Origin: CAXQZU01 sp964228555
GTDB taxonomy: Bacteria > Planctomycetota > PLA2 > JAEUHO01
Assembly (NCBI GenBank): GCA_964228555.1
Contig: CAXQZU010000036.1
Location: 1 to 64,000, forward strand
DNA length: 64,000 bases
Direction: 5' to 3'
In this document: positions 1 through 7,974 of the stretch, piece after piece
Position numbering within the stretch: position 1 is the first letter of the stretch
Layout of the letters: each line of letters opens with the position of its first letter
Position numbers and translations under genes: made by a program
Notes under the pieces: model-generated
Seen by the model: the letters and a program-made list of their open reading frames with translations, nothing else
The model's database searches: none
Told to the model about the DNA's origin: nothing

Positions 1-32
1 CGGGGCCGAGCCCCGCGGGGCCGGGACCGGCC

Positions 33-60
33 GCGGGGCGCGCCAGCAGGCGCGCCCCGC
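33..60. terminator. Strong hairpin at the left edge
   Basis: A perfect 12-bp stem (33-44 with 49-60) closes an AGCA tetraloop. No T-run follows on either side. It lies about 70 bases before the infB promoter and could end the gene to the left, which is outside the window. A smaller stem (1-5 with 11-15) precedes it. Confidence 0.45.
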
Positions 61-126
61 GACGCGCCGGGCCGCTCGCACCCGCCGACGCCCGCGCCCC
101 GGATGGGGGCTGCGCGGGCTTGCTGC

Positions 127-132
127 TACGCT
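127..132 (+). promoter_or_regulatory. Candidate -10 element of infB
   Basis: TACGCT preceded by TGC fits the TAnnnT pattern that recurs upstream of most genes here. The implied start site near 139 gives a leader of about 35 bases holding an AAGGT ribosome-binding site at 165-169. No -35 is recognisable. Confidence 0.45.
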
Positions 133-173
133 CTCGGGCTCGCCTCCCCTCCCCCGCTCGCCCCAAGGTCCCC

Positions 174-2609
174 TTGCCCAAGCGCTTCTACCACGTCGCC
201 ATCGAGCTCGGATTCAAGCCGCGTGAGCTGATGCGCATGCTCACCAGTGGCGGCCTCTCGGTGGGCAACCAGATGACCGTGGTCCAGCCGGCGCTGGAGC
301 AGCGCATCCGCGAGGTCTGGGAGGCGCAGAAGGCCCGCGAGAGCGCGGCAGCCGCCGCCGCAGCCGAGGCGGCGCGCGCGCCCTACGAGCCGCCGGCCGC
401 AGAGCCGCTCGAGGCCCCGGAGGGCGACGAGACGGCCGCTCCCCCCGAGCAGCCCAGCCTGCCGCCCAGCCCGGAGGAACTGGCCCGGCGCCAGCGCGCC
501 GCCGCGCGCCGCGCGGCCGGCGAGCCGCCCCGCGGCACCGACCTGGTGCCCACGCTCGACCCGCGTGCAGGCCGCCTCGTGCGCGAGGCCCCCAAGGGCG
601 GCGTGGGCTTCCCCGCCCGTCCGCCGGCAGGCCGCGGGGGCCGCGACCTCAGCCAGCTCAACCCGGCCCTGCCCACCAGCAGCCACGCACCCGGCGCCCG
701 CCGCGAGAGCGGGCGTCGCTCCGGCCCGGGCGGTCCCGGCGAGGGCGGCTACCGCAAGCAGGGCAAGGAGACCTTCCTGCTGCGCAAGGTGCGCAAGGAA
801 GAGCGCCCCAAGGTCGAGATCGACAACCGGCCGAAGAGCTTCGAGGTCACGCCCCCGGCCAGCGTCAAGAAGTTCAGCGAGCTCTCGGGCCTGCGCGCGG
901 CCGAGATCATCAAGGTGCTGTTCACGAACCACAAGCTGCTCGTGACCACCAACTCCATGCTCGACCAGTCGGCGCTGGAGCTGCTGGCACTGGAGTTCAG
1001 CCTCGACCTCAAGTTCAGCCAGACCCAGACGGCCGAGGACGTGATGATCGCGGCCGCCAAGGTGGCCGACGACCCCAAGGACCTGATCGCCCGCCCGCCG
1101 GTGGTGACCATCCTGGGCCACGTGGACCACGGCAAGACGACGCTGCTGGACCGCGTGCGCAAGACCGACGTGGCGGCCCACGAGGCAGGCGGCATCACGC
1201 AGCACATCGGCGCCAGCCAGGTGACGCTGCCCGACGGCCGCAAGGTGACCTTCATCGACACGCCCGGCCACGCCGCCTTCACGGAGATGCGCGCGCGCGG
1301 CGCGCAGGTCACGGACGTGGTCGTGCTGGTGGTGGCCGCCGACGACGGTCCCATGCCCCAGACCGTGGAGGCCATCAGCCACGCGCGCGCCGCCGGCGTG
1401 CCGATCGTCGTGGCCATCACCAAGTGCGACAAGCGCGAGGCCAACCCCTCCAAGGTGAAGCAGGCGCTCACCGAGCACGGCGTGTTCTGCGAGGGCTTCG
1501 GCGGCGACGTCTCGGCCTTCGAGGTGTCGGGCGCGACGGGCAAGGGCGTGCCGGAGCTGCTCGAGCACCTCGCGCTGCTCGTGGAGGTGGACGCCGAGCG
1601 CTTCCGGGCCAACCCCAAGCGTCCCGCCGAGGGCGTGGTGATCGAGTCGCAGAACAGCCCCAAGCGCGGCATCGTGGCCACGCTGATCGTGCGCAACGGC
1701 ACGCTGCGCAAGGGCGATCCCATCGTGGCCGGCGAGTCGTGGGGCACCGTGCGTGCCATGGTGGACGACCGCGGCCAGTCGCTGGCCGAGCTGCCGCCCG
1801 GCTCCCCGGCCGAGGTCATCGGGCTGGACCGTGCGCCGGACGCGGGCAGCAAGTTCTACGCCATCCCCGACCGGGCCAAGGCCGAGGAGATCGCCCAGCA
1901 GCGCCGCCAGAAGCAGCGCGAGCGCGAGCTGGCCGCCCAGACCAAGCCCACCACCGTGGAGAGCCTGCTCACCACGATCGACGCCACGAAGGTGCAGGGC
2001 CTCAACCTCGTGATCAAGGCCGACGTGAAGGGCTCGCTGGAGCCGCTCAAGAACGTCCTGGCCGCCCTCGGCAACGAGGAGGTCAAGGTGAAGGTGCTGC
2101 ACGCCGGCGTGGGCGCCGTCAACGAGAACGACGTGGCGCTGGCCGGGGCCTCCAAGGCCTGGATCATCGCCTTCCACGTGGGCAGCGACGAGAAGGCACG
2201 CGCCAAGGCCAAGATGGTGGGCGTGCAGATCCGCCCCTACAAGATCATCTACGAGGTCGAGGACGACGTGAAGGCGGCCCTGGAGGGCAAGCTGGCCCCC
2301 GAGGTGCGCGAGAGCGTGCTGGGCCACGCCTCGGTGCTCAAGGTGTTCCCGAGCAGCAAGCTGGGCAACATCGCCGGCTGCCGGGTCAAGGACGGCGTCA
2401 TCAAGCGCGACGCGATGGTGCGCGTCAAGCGCGATGGCAAGGTGCTGGCCGAGGGCAAGCTGGCCAGCCTGCGCCGCGAGAAGGACGAGGCCCGCGAGGT
2501 GCGCGAGGGCTTCGAGTGCGGCCTGCGCGTGGAGGGCTTCGACGCCTGGCAGGAGGGCGACGAGCTCGAGTGCTTCAGCCAGGAGATGGTGGCGCGCAAG
2601 CTGGGCTAG
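174..2609 (+). CDS. infB: Translation initiation factor IF-2
   Basis: GTPase that places initiator fMet-tRNA on the 30S subunit and promotes subunit joining. The 811-residue protein opens with the usual IF2 N-terminal subdomain, has an Ala/Pro/Arg-rich linker to about residue 250, and then the conserved core. G1 is GHVDHGKT (315-322), G3 is DTPGH (362-366) and G4 is TKCD (416-419) where IF2 normally has NKxD; domains II-IV follow. I chose the TTG at 174 because AAGGT lies five bases upstream and the product then begins at the usual PKRFYHVA-like point. A TTG at 120 is in frame but lies upstream of the likely promoter and adds an unconserved leader. rbfA follows after 24 bases, a widespread arrangement. 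Ends in TAG. Confidence 0.96.
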   Translation: MPKRFYHVAIELGFKPRELMRMLTSGGLSVGNQMTVVQPALEQRIREVWEAQKARESAAAAAAAEAARAPYEPPAAEPLEAPEGDETAAPPEQPSLPPSPEELARRQRAAARRAAGEPPRGTDLVPTLDPRAGRLVREAPKGGVGFPARPPAGRGGRDLSQLNPALPTSSHAPGARRESGRRSGPGGPGEGGYRKQGKETFLLRKVRKEERPKVEIDNRPKSFEVTPPASVKKFSELSGLRAAEIIKVLFTNHKLLVTTNSMLDQSALELLALEFSLDLKFSQTQTAEDVMIAAAKVADDPKDLIARPPVVTILGHVDHGKTTLLDRVRKTDVAAHEAGGITQHIGASQVTLPDGRKVTFIDTPGHAAFTEMRARGAQVTDVVVLVVAADDGPMPQTVEAISHARAAGVPIVVAITKCDKREANPSKVKQALTEHGVFCEGFGGDVSAFEVSGATGKGVPELLEHLALLVEVDAERFRANPKRPAEGVVIESQNSPKRGIVATLIVRNGTLRKGDPIVAGESWGTVRAMVDDRGQSLAELPPGSPAEVIGLDRAPDAGSKFYAIPDRAKAEEIAQQRRQKQRERELAAQTKPTTVESLLTTIDATKVQGLNLVIKADVKGSLEPLKNVLAALGNEEVKVKVLHAGVGAVNENDVALAGASKAWIIAFHVGSDEKARAKAKMVGVQIRPYKIIYEVEDDVKAALEGKLAPEVRESVLGHASVLKVFPSSKLGNIAGCRVKDGVIKRDAMVRVKRDGKVLAEGKLASLRREKDEAREVREGFECGLRVEGFDAWQEGDELECFSQEMVARKLG

Positions 2610-2633
2610 TCCCCGCGCGCCGCCCCCGCCTGC

Positions 2634-3134
2634 ATGGCCGAGCCGCGCCGCCTCCTGCGCCTCCAGCAGCTGGTGCTCGAGACGCTGGCCACCGCGCTGC
2701 AGCGGGACGTGGATGACCCGCGCGTGGCGGGCGTGACGATCACGCGCGTCAAGCTCAGCAAGGACCTGTCGCGCGGCCTCGTGTTCTGGTCCTCGCTGGA
2801 GCCGGGCGGCCCGCGACGCACGGCCGAGCGGGGCCTGGACGACGCCAGGCCCTACCTGCAGGGCCTGGTGGCCTCGGCCATGAGCACGCGCCTGACACCG
2901 CAGCTGGCCTTCAAGTTCGACGAGGGCCTGGAGCGTGCGGGCCGCATCGAGGCCCTCTTCGAGCGACTGGCGACGGAGCGGGGCGAGGCCCCCTCGGCGC
3001 CCCCCGAGGGGCCGCCGGCTGCGCAGGATGGGCCGCCCGCCACCCCGGCCGCGCCGCCGCCCATGCCCCCGCCGTCCGAGGAGCCGCCGCTGCGCGGCCG
3101 CCGGCCCCGAGGCCCCCGCCGGCCTCGACGCTGA
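2634..3134 (+). CDS. rbfA: Ribosome-binding factor A
   Basis: Assembly factor that binds the 30S subunit during late 16S rRNA maturation. Residues 1 to about 115 form the single KH-type domain, with the typical DDPRVAGVTITRVKLSKDL start and an LTPQLAFKFDEG segment close to the family pattern. The 166-residue protein is longer than usual because of a Pro/Ala-rich tail ending in a strongly basic stretch (RGRRPRGPRRPRR). It is probably co-transcribed with infB, 24 bases upstream. No ribosome-binding site is obvious before the ATG, so coupling to infB is likely. Ends in TGA. Confidence 0.93.
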   Translation: MAEPRRLLRLQQLVLETLATALQRDVDDPRVAGVTITRVKLSKDLSRGLVFWSSLEPGGPRRTAERGLDDARPYLQGLVASAMSTRLTPQLAFKFDEGLERAGRIEALFERLATERGEAPSAPPEGPPAAQDGPPATPAAPPPMPPPSEEPPLRGRRPRGPRRPRR

Positions 3135-3189
3135 GCCGCGCGGCCCGGCCCCCACGCGGGCCCGCGCTTCGCCGCCGCGCACGCCGTGC

Positions 3190-3195
3190 TTCAAT
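3190..3195 (+). promoter_or_regulatory. Possible -10 element for tRNA-His
   Basis: TTCAAT matches four of six consensus positions, with A and T bases rare around it. Transcription would start near 3202, leaving a leader of about eight bases before the tRNA. The tRNA could instead be processed from the infB-rbfA transcript. Confidence 0.25.
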
Positions 3196-3209
3196 GCCTG
3201 CGGCGTCGT

Positions 3210-3286
3210 GGTGGCCGTAGCTCAGTTGGTAGAGCGCCAGACTGTGGCTCTGGATGTCGCGGGTTCAAATCCCGTCGGTCACCCCA
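3210..3286 (+). tRNA. tRNA-His (GTG anticodon)
   Basis: A full cloverleaf can be drawn. The acceptor stem pairs 3211-3217 with 3276-3282 (one G-U). The anticodon stem pairs 3237-3241 with 3249-3253 around loop CTGTGGC, with anticodon GTG at 3244-3246. The T arm carries TTCAAAT. The extra G at 3210 can pair with discriminator C at 3283, the hallmark of tRNA-His. The 3' CCA (3284-3286) is encoded. The gene sits between rbfA and the nitrilase-family gene on the same strand. Confidence 0.97.
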
Positions 3287-3337
3287 CCCCCACCGCCCGG
3301 GGGAACCCTGCGGCGCGGGCGCGCCAGCGCGCCCTGC

Positions 3338-3343
3338 TACGGT
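3338..3343 (+). promoter_or_regulatory. -10 element, leaderless type
   Basis: TACGGT, preceded by TGC, ends six bases before the ATG at 3350. Transcription would begin at or next to the start codon. No ribosome-binding site fits in that space. Confidence 0.5.
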
Positions 3344-3349
3344 GCGGCC

Positions 3350-4501
3350 ATGGCACACCCCGATCCGCTCCGCACCGGTCGACGTGAACTGCTGGCCGGA
3401 GCCGCGGCTGGCATGGCCTGGGCCCTGGCGGCGCCCGAGGCGGTTGCGGCCCCGGCAGGCGGTGCTCCCGCGGCACCGCTGCCCGTCCCTCCCGCGCCGT
3501 CGCGGCCCGTCCTCGAGCGCTGGGCAGCCGCCTGCTGCAGCATCGACATCCCCAACCCCACGACGCGGGACGGCATCCCGCCGCGCGTCAAGCGCATGCT
3601 GGAGATGGTGGACTTCGCCGTCACGGGCTACGCCCCGTTCCACGACGTGCGGCTGGTGGTGTTCCCGGAGTTCGCGCACGCCGCACCCGTCTACACCACG
3701 GCCGAGGCGCTGGCCGAGAAGCTGGCCGTCGAGCTGCCCAACGAGTGGACGGACCTGTATGCGCGCAAGGCGCGCGAGCACGGCATCTACATCCAGACGG
3801 GCACCTTCCTCGAGGTGGACCGGCGCTGGCCCGGCCACGTCTTCAACACCACCTGCCTGGTCGGCCCCGAGGGCATCGTCTCCACCTACCGCAAGGTGAA
3901 CCCGTGGATCCCGTGGGAGGTGCACACCTCGCCGCACGACCTGCCCGGGTATGACCGGCCCCTGTTCCCGGTGGCCGACACGGAGCTGGGCAGGCTGGGC
4001 GTGGCCATCTGCTACGACTGGCTCTTCCCCGAGGCGCTGCGCGAGCTGGCCCTGGGCGGCGCCGAGGTGCTGGTGCGCGTGTCCGCCTACATGGACCCGT
4101 GGGGCACCGAGTCGCCGATGGACTGGTGGACGGTCACCAACCGCATGCGCGCCATCGAGAACGTGGCCGCGGTGGTGGCCTGCAACCAGGGCGCCTCGCT
4201 GGCCTCCTACCCGCCCTTCTCCTGGCCCGGCGGCAACATGGTGGTGGACCACGACGGGCGCGTGCTGGCCCAGGCCGAGCGCGGTCCCGGCGAGCGCATC
4301 CTCGTGGGCCCGGTGGACCTCGCCGCCCTGCGCGCCGCGCGGGAGCGTCGTCGCGGCCACCACATGCTGGCCCACCTGCGCAGCGAGGCCTACCCGCTGG
4401 CGAGGGCACCGCACTACCCCGCCGGCAGCGCCGGCGGCGGGCCGCCCACGATCGAGTCCCAGGAACGCAACATCCGGGCAGGCCGCTCGCGCCTGCGCTG
4501 A
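3350..4501 (+). CDS. Tat-exported nitrilase-superfamily C-N hydrolase
   Basis: Member of the carbon-nitrogen hydrolase superfamily, which hydrolyses nitriles or amides with a Glu-Lys-Cys triad. The 383-residue protein shows all three: Glu107 (FPEF), Lys182 (YRKVN) and Cys221 (ICYDW). The N-terminus has a twin-arginine pair (11-12) followed by a hydrophobic, Ala-rich stretch, so it is probably exported folded by Tat. The ATG at 3350 is preferred because it opens directly onto this signal and follows a -10 element by six bases; in-frame upstream codons run into the tRNA. The substrate cannot be told from sequence; aliphatic amidase or omega-amidase-like activity is possible. It stands alone, convergent with the FG-GAP gene. 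Confidence 0.85.
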   Translation: MAHPDPLRTGRRELLAGAAAGMAWALAAPEAVAAPAGGAPAAPLPVPPAPSRPVLERWAAACCSIDIPNPTTRDGIPPRVKRMLEMVDFAVTGYAPFHDVRLVVFPEFAHAAPVYTTAEALAEKLAVELPNEWTDLYARKAREHGIYIQTGTFLEVDRRWPGHVFNTTCLVGPEGIVSTYRKVNPWIPWEVHTSPHDLPGYDRPLFPVADTELGRLGVAICYDWLFPEALRELALGGAEVLVRVSAYMDPWGTESPMDWWTVTNRMRAIENVAAVVACNQGASLASYPPFSWPGGNMVVDHDGRVLAQAERGPGERILVGPVDLAALRAARERRRGHHMLAHLRSEAYPLARAPHYPAGSAGGGPPTIESQERNIRAGRSRLR

Positions 4502-4537
4502 GGTCGCGGGCCCGCCCGCTCGCCCGGGAGCCCGCCC

Positions 4538-7500
4538 CTAGCGCAGGGGCCCGTGGCGCGTGAGCGTGGCCTCGTGCAGGGCATCGCGCGCCGGGCTGGG
4601 CGTGACGCCCTCCCGCACGGGCAGCGGGCCCACCGTGTCGCCGTCGCGGGTGGCGAGGTCGCTGTCCTTGCACCAGCCGGTGGTCTCCAGCACGAAGCGC
4701 CGCGTCCAGCCCGCCTCGCTCGCGGGCAGGCGAGCCTCCCACTCCAGGTGCACCTCCTCGCCGGGGCCGAACACGACGAGTGCATCGTCGGTGCCGGCCA
4801 CGAGGGCTTCCACGTCGCCGAAGCGCGTGTAGAGGCCACGCTGGTGGCGGCAGTCCCACAGCGGAAGGCGCCGCTCCCAGTCGTAGTGCGGCAGGCGCTG
4901 CGGGCCGGTGGAGCGGCGGGCGAACCCCACCTCGTCCAGCCATGCCTTGCGTCGCGGCAGCACCACGCGCCGCGCCTCGGGGCAAGGCTCGGCACCGGCC
5001 ACCGCGAGGCGATCCCAGTACACCTCCTGCGTGGTGGTCAGGCGCAGCGCCCGCGTGCCCTGCGGCAGGCCGGCCAGCGGGAACGACATGCGGCGCGGCA
5101 TGCCGGCCGGGTAGCCCAGCTGCTCCTGCACCGTGGCCCAGCGGCCATCGGCGCCGCGCGCCTCCAGCGTGGGCGCCTTGTACTCCGCGCCGGCCTGCCA
5201 GGCCGCGAACATGATGCTGGCGTACGGGTACTCCACCCAGCCGTCGGCCACCAGCAGCGGCTGGCCCGGCAGCGCGTCGAGGTCACGGTCGAACTCGAGG
5301 ACCAGCGTGGTGCCGTTCGTACGGCCCAGGAAGCGGTGGTCGCGCGCACCCACGGGGGCCGCGCGCTGGTCCTCCGCCACGACGCTGGCCGTCACGTCCG
5401 CGCCCGTGCCGTCCACGGCACGCACGGGCAGCACCTCGCTGCGGAAGAAGCGCGCAGCGCCCGAGGCAGGCGGCCCCAGGATGGCCATGCGCTCGTCGAG
5501 CACCAGCTGCCAGCCCGGTGGCAGGTCCCACGCCACGAGGTCGGCGTGGTCGAGGTAGCAGGCCTCCTCCATGGGCTCGCCCAGCTTGAGCACGAAGCGT
5601 CCCTCGCGGGCCACCGGCAGGCCCACGGGCAGCAGCACGTTCTCGCGCGGGGTGGGCGGTGCATAGGTGCCGGGAGCCACCCAGAAGCCGATGCCGCCCA
5701 CGCCCAGCAGGTCGGTCACGAAGCGATGGCGCTCGCCGTCCCAGCAGAAGAGCACGGGGCACGACGAGGTCTGGCGCTGCACCTCCTCGATGCGGTGCAG
5801 GCGGCCCGCGCCGAGGCCGGCCTCGGTCTGCAGCAGCCCATCGGGCCAGTCCAGGCTCACGTAGTCAGCCTGCGTGGCCGGGCCCAGGCCCGCGCAGACG
5901 GGCTGCAGGCCCTGCCCGGGGCCGCTGTGCGTGCGCAGCACGAGGTGCACGCTGGTGCGGTCGCCCACCACCACGGTGGCACGCGCACCCAGCCCCGAGG
6001 CGTTGCTGCGCATCTCGTCGGCATCCTTGTGCTTGCCCGAGAGCGCCAGGGCCATGCGCTGGTAGCGCGAGGCCTGCGGGGCACGCGCCAGCAGGCCGCG
6101 GGCGCCCGCCGGCCCGGCCACCTCGGGACCGCGCGCCGCGTCGCGCACCAGCACGGCCGGGATGCCCGAGGCACCCGGCGGCGCCGCGTAGGCCTCGGCC
6201 CCCGGGCCGGGGCCCAGCGTGCAGGCCCGCAGGCTGCCGTCGGCGGCCAGCGTCAGCAGGTCCAGCCGCATGTCGGCATCGAGGTCGGCCACCGCCAGCG
6301 CGGCCGCGGGCGTGGCCTTGGCGTCGGCGGGCAGCACCACGCTGCGCGTGAAGGAGCGCCCCGGGCCCAGCGCCCAGCGAGTGACCTCGCCGCGCCAGGC
6401 AGCGTAGAGCTCGACGAATCCGTCGCTGTCCGCGTCCGCCGCCACCAGCGACTCGGCGGGGCTGTCGAGGAAGGCAGCCGCCGTGCCCTGCGGCGCCTCG
6501 CGCGTCCAGGTCCAGAGCCGGTCGTTCCACCACAGGGCGTGCGGCGGCAGGGCGTGCAGCAGCACGAGGTCCAGGTCCCGGTCGAGGTCGAGGTCGGCGG
6601 CCACCACGCCCACGGCAGCCCGCCCGTCGCCGCCCACGCCCGTGGCAGCCCCCAGCGCGCGGAAGGTGCCGTCGAGGTTGTTGGACAGCAGCTCGCCCGG
6701 GCCATCGGCCTTGACGAGGTAGATGTCGAGGTCGCCGTCGTGGTCCAGGTCAGCCAGCAGCCCGTCCACGCAGGTCCCCCCGCCGCCGGCGGCGCCCGCG
6801 GGCTGCGTGCGGTCGGTCCAGCGGCTGTCCTTGCCCTGCATGAGCAGCACGTTGCCGCCGCTGCGCAGCAGGTAGGCGTCCACGCGACCGTCGTTGTCGA
6901 GGTCCCCCAGCAGCAGCGTGCCCACGCCCGGCACCTCGCCCAGCGGGTGACCCGTCCACGCCTCGTAGCCCGCCTGCGTGCCCCGCAGCACGGCGGCCCG
7001 CGCTCCCTGCGCCGTGTCCCGCCCCCCGGGCACGACGAGGTCGAGCACGCCGTCGCCATCGAGGTCGGCCGCCACGGGCGTGCCCGCCCCGGGCGCCAGG
7101 GGCGGGCCGGCCACCGGGATGGTGCCCGCCTCGCCAAGGAAGCCGCCGGCAGGGCGCGCCGGCACGTCGGCGGCCCGCGGGGCGTCACCCGCCACGGCCA
7201 TGGCCTTGCGTCCCATGCGCGAGTACTTGAACTGCGCCAGGCGCGCCAGCGGGTTGCCGGACAGGCGCTGGTAGGCCTCCAGCAGGGCATCGCCCTCCGC
7301 GGCGCGGTCCAGCGACAGCAGCGACTGGAAGGCCTCGTAGTACGCGCTCTGGAGGTAGGGCTCGCGCGTGTAGGCGCGGCGGAACCAGCCCACCGCCTCC
7401 TCGTGCCGGTCCAGCGCCTTGAGGGCCGAGCCCACCCACGACATCGCGTACGGGTCGTCCGGGTCGGCTGCCGCCACGCCCTCCAGCAGCGGCAGCGCCT

Positions 7501-7888
7501 GCGCGGCCTGCCCGCGGTAGAGGTGGATCAGGCCCGAGCTGGTGGCGGCGCGCAGGTGGCCCGGCTGGCGCCGCAGCACGGCGCCCAGCTCCACCTGCGC
7601 CCGGTCCAGCGCCGGCTCCTCCTGCGTGTTGAGCAGCGCGATGGCGAGGTTGACGCGCGCGTCGTCCCACGCGGGGGCAGCGGCCAGCACGGCCTCGAAG
7701 GCCGGCACCGCGTCCTCGAACTCGAAGCGCCCCATCAACGCCAGGGCCCGGTTGTGCCGCTCGGTGTCGGCCGCGCTGGGCCGGAAGGGCTCCACGGGGG
7801 GCGCCTGCTCGCCTCCGCAGCCGGCCAGCGAGCCGCAGGCGCACAGGGCCAGGAGGCACACCCGCAGCGACGACAGCAGGCGCAGCAT
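4538..7888 (-). CDS. Lipoprotein with TPR, FG-GAP repeats and ASPIC/UnbV-like region
   Basis: A 1116-residue envelope protein. The N-terminus is a lipoprotein signal ending SLAGC. Residues about 40-235 form tetratricopeptide-like helical repeats. Residues 275 to about 545 hold at least six FG-GAP/VCBS calcium-loop repeats (DLDGDGVLDL, DLDNDGRVDA, DLDHDGDLDI and similar), predicted to form a beta-propeller. An ASPIC/UnbV-like segment follows (NASGLGARATVVVGD onward), then about 400 residues with no domain I recognise. The ATG at 7888 has GGAGG seven bases upstream. The family is common in planctomycete and acidobacterial surface proteins; no function is assigned. It is downstream of the channel gene, with a hairpin between. 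A TAGGCT hexamer at 7972-7977, overlapping the channel stop codon, could be its own promoter. Confidence 0.85.
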   Translation of the reverse strand: MLRLLSSLRVCLLALCACGSLAGCGGEQAPPVEPFRPSAADTERHNRALALMGRFEFEDAVPAFEAVLAAAPAWDDARVNLAIALLNTQEEPALDRAQVELGAVLRRQPGHLRAATSSGLIHLYRGQAAQALPLLEGVAAADPDDPYAMSWVGSALKALDRHEEAVGWFRRAYTREPYLQSAYYEAFQSLLSLDRAAEGDALLEAYQRLSGNPLARLAQFKYSRMGRKAMAVAGDAPRAADVPARPAGGFLGEAGTIPVAGPPLAPGAGTPVAADLDGDGVLDLVVPGGRDTAQGARAAVLRGTQAGYEAWTGHPLGEVPGVGTLLLGDLDNDGRVDAYLLRSGGNVLLMQGKDSRWTDRTQPAGAAGGGGTCVDGLLADLDHDGDLDIYLVKADGPGELLSNNLDGTFRALGAATGVGGDGRAAVGVVAADLDLDRDLDLVLLHALPPHALWWNDRLWTWTREAPQGTAAAFLDSPAESLVAADADSDGFVELYAAWRGEVTRWALGPGRSFTRSVVLPADAKATPAAALAVADLDADMRLDLLTLAADGSLRACTLGPGPGAEAYAAPPGASGIPAVLVRDAARGPEVAGPAGARGLLARAPQASRYQRMALALSGKHKDADEMRSNASGLGARATVVVGDRTSVHLVLRTHSGPGQGLQPVCAGLGPATQADYVSLDWPDGLLQTEAGLGAGRLHRIEEVQRQTSSCPVLFCWDGERHRFVTDLLGVGGIGFWVAPGTYAPPTPRENVLLPVGLPVAREGRFVLKLGEPMEEACYLDHADLVAWDLPPGWQLVLDERMAILGPPASGAARFFRSEVLPVRAVDGTGADVTASVVAEDQRAAPVGARDHRFLGRTNGTTLVLEFDRDLDALPGQPLLVADGWVEYPYASIMFAAWQAGAEYKAPTLEARGADGRWATVQEQLGYPAGMPRRMSFPLAGLPQGTRALRLTTTQEVYWDRLAVAGAEPCPEARRVVLPRRKAWLDEVGFARRSTGPQRLPHYDWERRLPLWDCRHQRGLYTRFGDVEALVAGTDDALVVFGPGEEVHLEWEARLPASEAGWTRRFVLETTGWCKDSDLATRDGDTVGPLPVREGVTPSPARDALHEATLTRHGPLR

Positions 7889-7915
7889 GGCAGTCCTCCG
7901 GGAGCCGGCCCGGGG

Positions 7916-7938
7916 GCCCCTGACCTCAACGCAGGGGC
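7916..7938 (-). terminator. Hairpin after the channel gene
   Basis: GCCCCTG (7916-7922) pairs with CAGGGGC (7932-7938) across a nine-base loop, between the channel stop codon and the FG-GAP lipoprotein start. There is no T-run, so it may act as a partial terminator. Confidence 0.35.
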
Positions 7939-7974
7939 GGCGTGGGCTCGTCCCGGGCCCGCGACGGGCGCAGC

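Noticed and set aside
126..3194. Very long open frames antisense to infB, ppdK, smc, yidC, eno and the propeller genes (some over 1000 codons)
   Set aside because: At this G+C content stop codons are rare in the wrong frames. The translations are low-complexity (Arg, Ala, Gly, His, Pro) with no domains, and the opposite strand has clear conserved genes.
3211..3349. Coding frames running through tRNA-His into the nitrilase-family gene
   Set aside because: The tRNA structure is complete, and the Tat signal defines the start at 3350.
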